A stretch of DNA of 53,618 nt from Clostridiales bacterium (lineage in GTDB: Bacteria; Bacillota; Clostridia; Oscillospirales; JAAYOS01): the NCBI GenBank assembly GCA_012520195.1, contig JAAYOS010000064.1, positions 1-53,618 of the forward strand. The letters run 5' to 3'. The notes under the pieces were generated by a model. The model ran no database searches, had not been told where the DNA came from, and saw only the letters and a list, made by a program, of their open reading frames with translations. Within the stretch, counting starts at the first letter, position 1. The number at the start of each line of letters is the position of its first letter. Below, one piece after another: positions 16,339-24,786 of this stretch. The translations under genes and the position numbers were made by a program.

Positions 16339-16695
16339 CTATATCCCCAACAAGAGAACAAGACCTAACACAATTATTAAGTCCATATCATCTTCCTCAA
16401 GGATCAATAGTATAACTATAAGCAGTAGTATAATGTCACCAATATCAATATTATTAAGTCCGCCAAAAAGGCCGTCCAGAATTCCCCCTGACTTGCCTTT
16501 TCGGCCACCGAACAGATTGCCAAGCAGTCCTTTGTTAGAGGACGCCGCAACTGTTTTTTCTTTTTCAGGAGTGCTTTCTGCGGGTTTTGTAAAGGGATTT
16601 TGCGGTTGAAGGGATATCTCCAATTCGGATAGCGGGGGAGCTGCCGGTACAAAGTCTTCATCGCTCCGCTGCCCGGACATATAGCGGTTATACAA
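16339..16695 (-). CDS. Small protein with C-terminal hydrophobic hairpin, cassette gene 3
   Basis: 118 residues if the TTG at 16695 is used; AGGGGGTGA lies 5 nt upstream. A GTG at 16704 and an ATG eight codons later are alternatives. It overlaps the preceding gene. The N-terminal half is polar and proline-rich. A glycine-rich middle (GLLGNLFGGRKGKSGG, GILDGLFGG) is followed by two very hydrophobic runs (DIILLLIVILLILEE and DLIIVLGLVLLLGI) separated by an acidic EEDDMD turn, suggesting a membrane hairpin. I do not recognise the family, but adjacency and overlap with two other small genes indicate a working unit. Confidence 0.65.
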   Translation of the reverse strand: MYNRYMSGQRSDEDFVPAAPPLSELEISLQPQNPFTKPAESTPEKEKTVAASSNKGLLGNLFGGRKGKSGGILDGLFGGLNNIDIGDIILLLIVILLILEEDDMDLIIVLGLVLLLGI

Positions 16696-17110
16696 GTGTG
16701 TCACCCCCTGAGAGACTGTTCAGAGCTGTTTTTACCGACTTTGCCAAGCGGAGAGCCTGTGAGGCCTTGTCGATACGTTGCCTTCTCTCGCTACGTAGAT
16801 GAGGTTTTAGGGCATTTAGTAGGGCGATTTTATCATCGTTTCGGGAATAGTCCTGTAATACCCTCATTGCGGTATTCATGACTCTCGGATCGATATTCGA
16901 AATCGCAGATAAGTCGGGCACACTAGATACGGGCATTTGCTGCACTGGCGCAGGCATAGATGGTGGGGCCTGCATTTGTAGTGAGGTCTCTTCCTGCTCT
17001 GCAGGCTGAGCTGATTGACCGCCTGACAGCTCCCTAATAGCTGATACTATTTTCTCTACGCCATCCGGAGATGACAGTAAATCTCTAATCTTATTATCAA
17101 ATTCGGCCAT
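16688..17110 (-). CDS. Small protein with LLSSPxG motif, cassette gene 2
   Basis: 140 residues from the ATG at 17110 (GGGAG 6 nt upstream). The N-terminus carries IRDLLSSPDGVEKIVSAIRE, matching a motif that occurs twice in the neighbouring gene at 17233-17508. A proline/glutamine-rich linker (about residues 33-75) leads to a helical, basic C-terminal domain (NDDKIALLNALKPHLRSERR then QRIDKASQALRLAKSVKTAL). No signal peptide or membrane segment is seen. No family is recognised; the basic helices might bind nucleic acid or a partner protein. Confidence 0.7.
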   Translation of the reverse strand: MAEFDNKIRDLLSSPDGVEKIVSAIRELSGGQSAQPAEQEETSLQMQAPPSMPAPVQQMPVSSVPDLSAISNIDPRVMNTAMRVLQDYSRNDDKIALLNALKPHLRSERRQRIDKASQALRLAKSVKTALNSLSGGDTLV

Positions 17111-17232
17111 CACGTACTCCCTTTCTCAGCGGCCTGTTTACGCGCTTAATCTGGTATGGCCGCTGTCACACCGATAAGTGCGCTTCAACAGAAATATACG
17201 TGTAGATTTCATGAATCAGTCTGTATCAGTTA

Positions 17233-17508
17233 TCACAATATTTCCGTAATTGCTTTTACAAGCTGAGTTCCTTCTGGAGTGGAGAGCAGGCCTGAAATCA
17301 GCCTCATCGCCACATCCTTATCTCCTTCCGCAGCTGCTGCAGCTGCTCTTTTCAGTGCGTCCCCACCTTTGCCCGACAGTAGCCGCATAAGATTGCGGCT
17401 TTCCGGCTTGTCTGCCAGTTGCTGAATTTTATCAAAATTCTTCAGTACAGCCGCACCTTGTGGTGACTGTAAGAGAGCCCTTGCTAAGGCTTCATATTCA
17501 TTGGACAT
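17233..17508 (-). CDS. Small alanine-rich helical protein with two LLxSPxG motifs, cassette gene 1
   Basis: 91 residues, ATG at 17508 with GGAGG upstream. The protein begins with ALLQSPQGAAVLKNFDKIQQ and ends with LLSTPEGTQLVKAITEIL, two copies of one motif, enclosing an alanine-rich helix (GGDALKRAAAAAAEGDKDVA). It is soluble and predicted helical. A weak sporulation-type sigma-E match (CATATCAT, with a -35-like TTATGTT 14 bp upstream on the minus strand) lies just before the ribosome site, too poor to rely on. I do not recognise the family. The gap to gene 2 (17111-17232) holds only a 7-bp inverted repeat. Confidence 0.7.
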   Translation of the reverse strand: MSNEYEALARALLQSPQGAAVLKNFDKIQQLADKPESRNLMRLLSGKGGDALKRAAAAAAEGDKDVAMRLISGLLSTPEGTQLVKAITEIL

Positions 17509-17557
17509 ATTCTTCCTCCACAGTAATGATATGAATTTCCGACGAAGAACATAACGT

Positions 17558-17588
17558 CAGATATCATTCAATATTATGCTGATATCTG
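17558..17588. repeat. 9-bp palindrome upstream of the small-gene cassette
   Basis: CAGATATCA (17558-17566) and TGATATCTG (17580-17588) are perfect inverted copies, flanked by AACGT and ACGTT. It lies about 50-80 bp before the cassette's first ATG, where a regulator could bind, or it may form a hairpin in the mRNA leader. Confidence 0.4.
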
Positions 17589-17610
17589 AAAAAACGTTCA
17601 TGGGGCGACA

Positions 17611-17668
17611 AAAAATGAAAAAAGTAGCAAAAACATTTCCCGTTGGCCGGAAAATTACGTTTGCTACT
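17611..17668 (-). terminator. Terminator of nth
   Basis: On the minus strand AGTAGCAAA (17668-17660) pairs with TTTGCTACT (17631-17623), with a second inner stem, and is followed by a T-rich tract (complement of 17611-17622). It separates nth from the small-gene cassette. Confidence 0.8.
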
Positions 17669-17726
17669 CTTTACTATTTGAGAAAATTTGCAGCGCTCGA
17701 TTGAGTGTGCCGGAAGATGTCCGCGG

Positions 17727-18380
17727 TTATCCGTCTTTCTTCACTATATGTTTTTGTGTATAGTAGTCACAATAATCACTTAATGTACATATTTCACATT
17801 TCGGTCTGCGTGCGATGCACACTGCTCTGCCGTGAAAGACCAGCCTGTGACAGAAGTCGTTTGACTCATCAGGCGGGAGAATATCTCTTAGTTGAAACTC
17901 AACCTTTGTAGGGTTCTTTGTTGAAGAGAGACCCAAAAGATTAGTAATGCGTATGCAGTGAGTATCGCATACGATAGCCGGTTTACCATAGACATCGCCT
18001 AATATTAGGTTTGCAGTCTTCCGGCCGACGCCTGGCAGTTCCAGAAGCTCTTCCATCGTATCGGGCACCCGTCCCCCGTGCTTTTCGAGTAGTATTTGAG
18101 CGGTTGCCTTAATATCTCTGGCTTTTGCGCGGAAGAAGCCTGTTGACCTGACGTAGTTTTCAAGTTCACTTATGTCCGCCTCAGCAAGAGATTGGAGAGT
18201 TGGATATACCTTATAAAGCACCTTTGTGACTTTGTTCACTCTCTCATCGGTGCACTGTGCTGCAAGCCTTGCGCCAAAAAGAAGTTCATAGTCCTTTTTG
18301 TAGTCTAATGAGGAGCTTGCGTCGGGGTATTCCTCCTTGAGGAGATCTATTATTTTGAGGGCCCGTTCCTTTCGATCCAT
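17727..18380 (-). CDS. nth: Endonuclease III
   Basis: 217 residues from the ATG at 18380, chosen for GGAGG 5-6 nt upstream. This DNA glycosylase/AP lyase removes oxidised pyrimidines. The helix-hairpin-helix is LPGVGRKTANLIL with the catalytic lysine, the catalytic aspartate is in VCDTHCIRI, and the iron-sulphur cluster ligands follow the C-x6-C-x2-C-x5-C pattern in CIARRPKCEICTLSDYC. It is a single-gene transcription unit ending at a strong terminator. Confidence 0.96.
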   Translation of the reverse strand: MDRKERALKIIDLLKEEYPDASSSLDYKKDYELLFGARLAAQCTDERVNKVTKVLYKVYPTLQSLAEADISELENYVRSTGFFRAKARDIKATAQILLEKHGGRVPDTMEELLELPGVGRKTANLILGDVYGKPAIVCDTHCIRITNLLGLSSTKNPTKVEFQLRDILPPDESNDFCHRLVFHGRAVCIARRPKCEICTLSDYCDYYTQKHIVKKDG

Positions 18381-18532
18381 TTTAACCTCCATGAGACTCA
18401 GATACATTTATCATATCATAGAATTTCGTTTTTGACATTAAACTCTTTCATATCGGCTCGGTTTAGGTGAAAATTCGTTGAGATATACAGTGCGACGGGA
18501 AAAAGCTTTTCTGAAGATGAACAATGTATGCA

Positions 18533-18561
18533 TTGTCTTTTATGCAAAAAGTAGTTATAAT
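18533..18561 (+). promoter_or_regulatory. Sigma-A promoter of glyA
   Basis: TTGTCT (18533-18538) and TATAAT (18556-18561) lie 17 bp apart; the glyA start is about 85 nt after the predicted transcript start. No riboswitch was recognised in this leader. Confidence 0.65.
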
Positions 18562-18652
18562 AATTAGGTGTTCAAGCAGTGTATTGAATAATTAAATAAG
18601 AAAACAGACCTATTTTTGCATAAAGGTCAATCTTGGATAAGGAGTACACCCC

Positions 18653-19900
18653 ATGATTAAGGACATCATAACATTTGTAGAGAAGTCAGATCCGGAAGTA
18701 GCAGAGGCCTTATCGAAAGAACTGGAGCGCCAGCAGTACGGCATCGAGCTAATAGCGTCTGAAAACTTGGTCAGTGAAGCCGTCTTACTGTCTATGGCAA
18801 ACGTATTTACGAATAAATATGCCGAGGGCGTGCCAGGGAAACGCTATTACGGCGGTTGCGAGAATGCTGACATAGTTGAGAACATCGCCCGTGAACGTGC
18901 ATGCCGACTGTTTGGAGCCGATCACGCAAATGTGCAGCCCCACAGTGGAGCACAGGCTAACATGGCAGTGTACCTGGCGTTTTGCAAACCCGGCGACACT
19001 GTTATGGGTATGAACCTTGATCACGGCGGACATCTTACCCACGGCAGTCCTGCAAATATCTCGGGACAATACTTTAACATTATCTCCTATGGCGTTGACG
19101 ATGATACTCATCTGATAAACTATGAGGAGGTAAGACGTCTTGCCCTCGAACACAAGCCAAAAGTCATCGTGGCAGGTGCAAGCGCTTATCCCAGAGTTAT
19201 CGACTTCAAAAAGTTCAGTGAAATTGCAGAGGAAGCAGGTTCAATACTCTTTGTCGACATGGCTCATATTGCTGGCTTGGTAGCTGCTGGACTTCATCCA
19301 AGCCCAGTTCCTTATGCAGATGTTGTGACAACAACTACACACAAGACACTGCGTGGACCACGTGGTGGAATTATCTTGTGTAAAGAGGAGCATGCCAAAG
19401 CTATCGATAAAGCTGTATTTCCGGGCACACAGGGGGGCCCCCTTGTTCACATTATCGCCTCAAAGGCTGTCTGTCTGGGTGAGGCATTGACTGATGAGTT
19501 TAAGATCTATCAGCAGCAGGTACTGAAAAACACTAAAGCACTTGCGGAAGGACTACTGAAGAAAGGGTTTGATCTTGTCTCGGGTGGAACCGACAACCAT
19601 TTGGCACTGGTAGATCTCCGCAACTTCAATATTACGGGAAGAACTTTGGAGAAGCGTCTAGACAAAGTTCATATAACAGTAAACAAGAACGCTATTCCAA
19701 ACGATCCTGAGAGCCCATTCCGGACTAGTGGGATAAGGGTAGGGTCTCCCGCTGTTACTGCTCGCGGAATGAAGGAAGAGGACATGCATAAAATCGCTGA
19801 CCTAATATATATGACTACTGCAGAGTATCCGGATAAGGCAGACGAAATAAAGGCCGAAGTTTTGAAGCTGTGCCGTAAGTATCCATTGTATGGCGGCTAA
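18653..19900 (+). CDS. glyA: Serine hydroxymethyltransferase
   Basis: 415 residues, ATG after AAGGAG. The enzyme converts serine and tetrahydrofolate to glycine and methylenetetrahydrofolate. Typical features are [17 protein letters not shown], the substrate loop [34 protein letters not shown], and the PLP lysine in [16 protein letters not shown]. The length is typical for bacteria. It is followed after 94 bp by rarA, probably on the same transcript. Confidence 0.98.
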   Translation: MIKDIITFVEKSDPEVAEALSKELERQQYGIELIASENLVSEAVLLSMANVFTNKYAEGVPGKRYYGGCENADIVENIARERACRLFGADHANVQPHSGAQANMAVYLAFCKPGDTVMGMNLDHGGHLTHGSPANISGQYFNIISYGVDDDTHLINYEEVRRLALEHKPKVIVAGASAYPRVIDFKKFSEIAEEAGSILFVDMAHIAGLVAAGLHPSPVPYADVVTTTTHKTLRGPRGGIILCKEEHAKAIDKAVFPGTQGGPLVHIIASKAVCLGEALTDEFKIYQQQVLKNTKALAEGLLKKGFDLVSGGTDNHLALVDLRNFNITGRTLEKRLDKVHITVNKNAIPNDPESPFRTSGIRVGSPAVTARGMKEEDMHKIADLIYMTTAEYPDKADEIKAEVLKLCRKYPLYGG

Positions 19901-19994
19901 TCAATGTCTTTATAGCCATTAAGATTCCACAGTGCAGTGTTTTTTGCAGAAGCTTTGGTTATGTAAACTTTGGATTGCAGTAAGGGGGGAGGAT

Positions 19995-21272
19995 GTGTAT
20001 AAACCATTAGCGGACAGGATGCGTCCGAAAGGCCTTGATGAAGTAGTCGGACAGGAAGAAATATTGGGAAGCAACGGACTATTGCGCAGACTCATTGAAT
20101 CGGGAGCCCCTACAAACATGATTCTGTTTGGTCCTCCCGGTACGGGAAAGACAACAATAGCTAACATTATTGCGGAAAAGACCAATCGGACGATGTACAA
20201 ACTGAACGCAACCACAGCTTCAATATCAGATATCAAGGAGATAATATCTGAGGTCGACACTTTACTTGCACCCGGTGGGATCCTTCTTTATCTGGACGAG
20301 ATACAGTACTTCAACAAGCGACAGCAGCAGTCACTTCTCGAGTTTATTGAGAACGGCAAGATCGTACTTATAGCTTCTACAACGGAGAACCCGTACTTTT
20401 ATGTCTACGGGGCAATCCTAAGCCGATGTACAGTTTTCGAGTTCAAATCTGTGCCTCCGGCGGAAATAGAAAAGGTCATCTACCGTGCAGCGGGCGAGTT
20501 AGAGAATGAGTTGAGTGCAGAGATTATTTTTGAGGAAGGCGTTGCACGTCAGATTGCCCTACGTTCGGGTGGTGATGTGAGAAAGGCAATAAATGCTTTG
20601 GAGGTCATTGCAGCAGCGTCAAATTCGATAGGCGGTACAATAACTATAACAGCTGAGGATGCTGCGATCACTGCTCAGCGCTCTGCAATGAGGTTCGACC
20701 GCGACGGCGATAGTCACTATGACTTGCTCTCAGCTTTCCAGAAATCGATACGTGGCTCAGATCCTGATGCTGCAATCCACTACCTGGCACGACTGCTTGA
20801 AGGTGGAGACCTCGCTTCTGCCTGTCGCAGGCTTCTGGTTTGTGCTGCCGAAGACGTAGGGCTTGCATATCCTCAAGTGATGTCAATTGTTGTTGCATGT
20901 GTAAATGCGGCTCTTCAGGTGGGGCTACCTGAAGCGAGAATACCGCTTGCTCAAGCTGTAATTCTATGTGCCACTTCACCAAAATCAAATTCCGCCGCGC
21001 AGGCGATAGACAGTGCAATTGCTGATATTAAGAGTGGCAAAATCGGAAATGTCCCCAACCATCTCCGTGATTCAAGTTACAAGGGTGCTGAGGAGCTGAG
21101 AAGGGGCATAGGGTACAAGTATCCACACAGTTATCCAAACAACTATGTACAACAAGAGTACCTGCCCGATGAGCTCAAAAACAGGAAGTACTATTCTTTC
21201 GGTTTCAATAAAAATGAACAAGCGAGCAGAGCTTACTGGGATCGTATTAAGAACAGTGACGACAGAGATTAG
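19995..21272 (+). CDS. rarA: Replication-associated recombination ATPase RarA (MgsA)
   Basis: 425 residues from the GTG at 19995, which gives the usual start YKPLADRMRPKGLDEVVGQ and has AAGGGGGG upstream. The frame is open 21 codons further 5' without support. RarA is an AAA+ clamp-loader-like ATPase acting at stalled forks. Walker A is FGPPGTGKTTIANII, Walker B LLYLDEIQYFNKRQQQ, sensor 1 ASTTENPYF, and the C-terminal tetramerisation part carries AQAVILCATSPKSNSA and NHLRDSSYKGAEELRRGIGY. Confidence 0.95.
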   Translation: MYKPLADRMRPKGLDEVVGQEEILGSNGLLRRLIESGAPTNMILFGPPGTGKTTIANIIAEKTNRTMYKLNATTASISDIKEIISEVDTLLAPGGILLYLDEIQYFNKRQQQSLLEFIENGKIVLIASTTENPYFYVYGAILSRCTVFEFKSVPPAEIEKVIYRAAGELENELSAEIIFEEGVARQIALRSGGDVRKAINALEVIAAASNSIGGTITITAEDAAITAQRSAMRFDRDGDSHYDLLSAFQKSIRGSDPDAAIHYLARLLEGGDLASACRRLLVCAAEDVGLAYPQVMSIVVACVNAALQVGLPEARIPLAQAVILCATSPKSNSAAQAIDSAIADIKSGKIGNVPNHLRDSSYKGAEELRRGIGYKYPHSYPNNYVQQEYLPDELKNRKYYSFGFNKNEQASRAYWDRIKNSDDRD

Positions 21273-21295
21273 ACTTTTGGAGAACGGAGTTTGCG

Positions 21296-22144
21296 ATGTA
21301 TAAGATTGTGGAGAAACGAGTACTAAACAAAGAAGTAAAATTGATGAGGGTCGAGGCCCCCCTGATTGCCGCTAAGGCAAAGCCGGGGCAGTTTATAATC
21401 CTTCGGGTGGATGATAAGGCGGAAAGAATTCCTCTTACAGTTGCAGATACCGACAGGGAGAGAGGCCTTGTGACGATTATATTCCAAGAGGTGGGTCTAA
21501 GTACGATCAAGCTCGGTGAACTCAATGAGGGGGATTCCATTCTGGATTTTGCCGGGCCACTAGGAAAAGCCTCTGAGCTGGACGGTTTCAAAAAGGTCTG
21601 TGTAATCGGAGGAGGGCTTGGTTGTGCAATTGCATGGCCGCAGGCAAAGTACCTCTTTGAAAATGGAGCAAATGTAGATGTAATTGCCGGATTTCGGACT
21701 CGCGATCTAGTAATTATTGAGGATGAGATGCGTCGGTGCTCCAACCGCCTGTTCATGATGACGGACGACGGAACCTACGGAGAGAAGGGGTTTGTCACCA
21801 ATAAGCTTAATGAGTTGTTATCAGGAGGGGAGAAGTACGATGCAATAATAGCCATCGGCCCCCTTGTAATGATGAAGGCGGTTGCCGATGCCACAAGGCC
21901 CTACGGCATAAAAACAATCGTGAGCATGAACACCATTATGGTAGATGGCACCGGAATGTGCGGCGGCTGTAGAGTGACAGTCGGCGGAGAATCCAAATTT
22001 GCATGTGTAGACGGACCTGATTTTGACGGACATCTTGTGGACTTTGACGAGGCTATCAGACGGTCTGTAATGTATAGGGATTCTGAAAAGAAGGATGTCG
22101 AGAACCATAACTGCAGATTGGGAGGAGGGATATTGAATGCCTAA
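21296..22144 (+). CDS. nfnA: NADP-ferredoxin transhydrogenase small subunit (NfnA/SudB-like)
   Basis: 282 residues, ATG 23 bp after rarA. It resembles the FAD- and [2Fe-2S]-containing small subunit of NfnAB (electron-bifurcating NADH-dependent reduced ferredoxin:NADP oxidoreductase) and dihydroorotate dehydrogenase electron-transfer subunits. Flavin-binding RIPLTVAD, nucleotide-binding CVIGGGLGCAIAWP and the cluster residues in VDGTGMCGGCRVTV plus FACVDGPDF (Asp and three Cys, as in NfnA) are present. It overlaps the large subunit by 8 bp. A sulphide dehydrogenase (SudB) role cannot be excluded. Confidence 0.9.
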   Translation: MYKIVEKRVLNKEVKLMRVEAPLIAAKAKPGQFIILRVDDKAERIPLTVADTDRERGLVTIIFQEVGLSTIKLGELNEGDSILDFAGPLGKASELDGFKKVCVIGGGLGCAIAWPQAKYLFENGANVDVIAGFRTRDLVIIEDEMRRCSNRLFMMTDDGTYGEKGFVTNKLNELLSGGEKYDAIIAIGPLVMMKAVADATRPYGIKTIVSMNTIMVDGTGMCGGCRVTVGGESKFACVDGPDFDGHLVDFDEAIRRSVMYRDSEKKDVENHNCRLGGGILNA

Positions 22145-23531
22145 CATGTCAAATGAAAAGGTCGGGATGCGAGTACAGGACCCGGCTGTTCGCAACCAGA
22201 ATTTTGAGGAGGTAGCTCTGGGCTATTCTCCCGATGAAGCAAGGGAGGAAGCCGAGAGGTGTCTCCATTGCAAGCATAGTCCTTGTATGAAAGGTTGTCC
22301 TGTGGGAGTTAAAATTCCAGATTTCATAAAAGAAATCGAAAACGGGGATTTTGAAAAGGCAAACAGTATCATAAAGGAGACCAATTCGCTTCCTGCTGTC
22401 TGCGGGAGGGTGTGCCCCCAGGAATCACAATGTGAGGCACTGTGTGTAAGAGGAATAAAGGGCGAGCCGGTGGCAATAGGGAGACTTGAACGCTTTGCTG
22501 CTGATTACGCAATGGGTATCGATAGCTCTGCCGAATCTATAAGCATCCCCAATAACGGTATTAAAGTTGGTATCGTTGGTGCAGGTCCTGCCGGGCTTGC
22601 TTGTGCCGGCGATTTAGCCCAGATGGGCTATCACGTGACTATATTCGAAGCACTACACGAGCCAGGTGGTGTATTGGTCTACGGAATTCCTGAGTTTCGC
22701 CTGCCAAAGGCCATTGTCCGTAAGGAAATCGACCATCTACTTAAGCTCGGTGTCGAAATCAAGAAAAACTTTATTGTAGGAAAGACAATGACGCTCGATG
22801 AGCTTTTTGAGTCTGGGTATTCTGCAATATTCATCGGATCGGGGGCAGGACTGCCCAGATTTATGGGAATCCCGGGAGAAAACTTAAACGGAGTCTATTC
22901 CGCAAACGAATTTTTGACCAGAGTTAACCTTATGAACGCCCACGATGAGGAGTATGACACCCCGATAAAGCATTTTGACAGAGTTGCTGTTGTAGGCGGC
23001 GGAAATGTTGCTATGGATGCAGCACGCTGTGCAAAGCGTATCGGCTCAAAAGAAGTCTTCATTGTCTATAGACGGGGAGTAGAAGAGATGCCAGCAAGGC
23101 TTGAGGAAATTCACCATGCGCAGGAAGAGGACATAGTGTTTAAGGTACTTACAAACCCTATAGAAATTCTCGCGACTGAGGACGGATGGGTACGTGGTAT
23201 GTTCTGTACAGAGATGGAGCTCGGTCAACCCGATTCAAGTGGTCGCCGTAGACCGATACCTGTTGAGGGTAGTGAGTTTGTACTGGATGTGGATGGTGTA
23301 ATAATGGCACTCGGGACCTCGCCAAACCCACTTATTGCATCTACAACCGATGGCTTGAAGACAAACCGATATGGGTGTATTGAAGTTGATGAGGACTCTT
23401 TGATGACATCCAGGCCAGGTGTATTTGCGGGTGGAGATGCCGTCACGGGTGCTGCTACCGTAATACTTGCAATGGGAGCCGGGAAAAAGGCTGCTGCAGC
23501 AATTGACGAATATATCAAGACAAAGAACTGA
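22137..23531 (+). CDS. nfnB: NADP-ferredoxin transhydrogenase large subunit (NfnB; often annotated gltA)
   Basis: 464 residues, ATG overlapping nfnA, with GGGAGGAGGG upstream. The N-terminal ferredoxin-like part binds two [4Fe-4S] clusters (RCLHCKHSPCMKGCPVG and CGRVCPQESQCEALC), followed by two Rossmann folds: FAD-binding GIVGAGPAGLACAGDLAQMG and NADPH-binding VAVVGGGNVAMDAARCAKR. The C-terminus has the FAD motif GVFAGGDAVTGAATVILAMG. Homologues are often labelled glutamate synthase small chain; no glutamate synthase large chain is present here, and the adjacent NfnA-like gene points to ferredoxin/NADPH balance instead. A strong terminator follows. Confidence 0.92.
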   Translation: MPNMSNEKVGMRVQDPAVRNQNFEEVALGYSPDEAREEAERCLHCKHSPCMKGCPVGVKIPDFIKEIENGDFEKANSIIKETNSLPAVCGRVCPQESQCEALCVRGIKGEPVAIGRLERFAADYAMGIDSSAESISIPNNGIKVGIVGAGPAGLACAGDLAQMGYHVTIFEALHEPGGVLVYGIPEFRLPKAIVRKEIDHLLKLGVEIKKNFIVGKTMTLDELFESGYSAIFIGSGAGLPRFMGIPGENLNGVYSANEFLTRVNLMNAHDEEYDTPIKHFDRVAVVGGGNVAMDAARCAKRIGSKEVFIVYRRGVEEMPARLEEIHHAQEEDIVFKVLTNPIEILATEDGWVRGMFCTEMELGQPDSSGRRRPIPVEGSEFVLDVDGVIMALGTSPNPLIASTTDGLKTNRYGCIEVDEDSLMTSRPGVFAGGDAVTGAATVILAMGAGKKAAAAIDEYIKTKN

Positions 23532-23582
23532 TACATCTTAATAGAACTATCTACGCAATTTGCGTCAAGGGACACTATAACT

Positions 23583-23623
23583 AAAGCCGCAGTGAAATGA
23601 AATGCATTTTACTGCGGCTTTTT
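23583..23623 (+). terminator. Terminator after nfnB
   Basis: AAAGCCGCAGT (23583-23593) pairs with ACTGCGGCTTT (23611-23621), extended inward to 16 bp with one G-U pair, and followed by T residues. Confidence 0.92.
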
Positions 23624-23727
23624 GAATATATATGGAGGGAAAATGGATCCAACTGTATTTTTCGGAAGTTCACAACACCTCATATAGATATGGAAAGGAG
23701 AATCCCGAAGGATGGGATGGGAGTAGT

Positions 23728-24786
23728 ATGATGGGCGGATACACCGGGCGAAGAGTTAGCTCACGGCGCAAAGCGAGTTCAGTACGAAAAAGGACTCCGG
23801 CAAGACGAATACAGGGACGTATACAAGAAAAAAGCTTTGATAGTTCTCGCTTGAACTCAATTAGGATGGCAGTATGTCTAGCTACCATTCCGATCCTACT
23901 TGCAATAAAACTTCTTTTCCCATCAAGCGCCCAGTCAGTTTCGGATTATCTGGCCGGCGGATTGGATTATAGAGCGGCATTTACGGCACTTGGACATGCA
24001 ATTACTGGCGAAGAGAAGATTATTGAGGTTATTAGAGGCATATCTTTAGGTGCATTCAATACTGATTCAAAAGAGTACAAAGAGGACGACCATAAGGACA
24101 ATAATGATTCGCAAAACGTCGATTCGGATATTAGTGCTGTAGAGGCAATGAGCCCTGTGGATATAATTGATGAATGTGACGTTCCGGGCATACATGAGCA
24201 GGACACTGGCCAAGATGCTGTCGAGGGGGGTCAAGGGGGTGAGAGCCCAGGTATTATTGATGTGAGAGATGGAGAGAGCCCCTACCTAGAGGAGCTTTTG
24301 TTAAGACTGCCATCTGCAGACTATGAGGATGAGTCTGGTAGGGATGCCGATGATCTGCCTGAAAAAGTTAGCTACGGGTATTACGTTATTGAGTTTGATT
24401 ATGAGTCTCCACTAAAAGGAGAAGTGACTTCCCCATTCGGATACCGTATTCATCCAATTACAAGGAAGAGGAGCTTTCATTACGGTGTCGATATCGGAGG
24501 CGCACGGGGTGACCCAGTAAAGGCGTTCTCATCGGGCACGATTGAGCTGACTGGATATAACTACACATACGGAAACTACATGTTTATAAGGCACAAGGAC
24601 GGGATCATTACCTTCTATGGCCATTTGAGCAAAATACTCGCTGAAGAGGGGCAGCTTGTACTTAAGGGAGAAACAGTCGCTAAAGTAGGCTCAACAGGGC
24701 TCTCAACCGGTCCTCATCTTCATTTTGAAGTTCATAACGGGGATACAATACTGGATCCTCTACACTATATATCGCCGGAGGGATGA
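23728..24786 (+). CDS. spoIVFA: SpoIVFA-like membrane protein with M23 (LytM) peptidase domain
   Basis: 352 residues from the ATG at 23728 (a second ATG follows; GGGAG sits 4 or 7 nt upstream). The frame is open from 23632 but that codon abuts the preceding terminator. A basic N-terminus, one transmembrane segment (about 47-66), a long acidic linker (about 110-220) and a C-terminal LytM domain are seen. The zinc ligands and active residues look intact: GYRIHP, HYGVDIG and GPHLHFEV. In B. subtilis, SpoIVFA restrains the protease SpoIVFB; the next gene here is SpoIVFB-like and starts one base after this stop. It may also act as, or derive from, a real peptidase like SpoIIQ-type proteins. Confidence 0.82.
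   Translation: MMGGYTGRRVSSRRKASSVRKRTPARRIQGRIQEKSFDSSRLNSIRMAVCLATIPILLAIKLLFPSSAQSVSDYLAGGLDYRAAFTALGHAITGEEKIIEVIRGISLGAFNTDSKEYKEDDHKDNNDSQNVDSDISAVEAMSPVDIIDECDVPGIHEQDTGQDAVEGGQGGESPGIIDVRDGESPYLEELLLRLPSADYEDESGRDADDLPEKVSYGYYVIEFDYESPLKGEVTSPFGYRIHPITRKRSFHYGVDIGGARGDPVKAFSSGTIELTGYNYTYGNYMFIRHKDGIITFYGHLSKILAEEGQLVLKGETVAKVGSTGLSTGPHLHFEVHNGDTILDPLHYISPEG

Noticed and set aside
17128-17164. Inverted repeat AGCGGCC/GGCCGCT between cassette genes 1 and 2 as a terminator
   Set aside because: No T tract on either side; the 7-bp stem with a 23-nt loop is too weak for termination.
23643-23687. 14-codon ORF ahead of the SpoIVFA-like gene with GGAGGG upstream
   Set aside because: The ribosome-site spacing is too short (3 nt), the ORF starts almost on the previous terminator, and no regulatory structure follows it.
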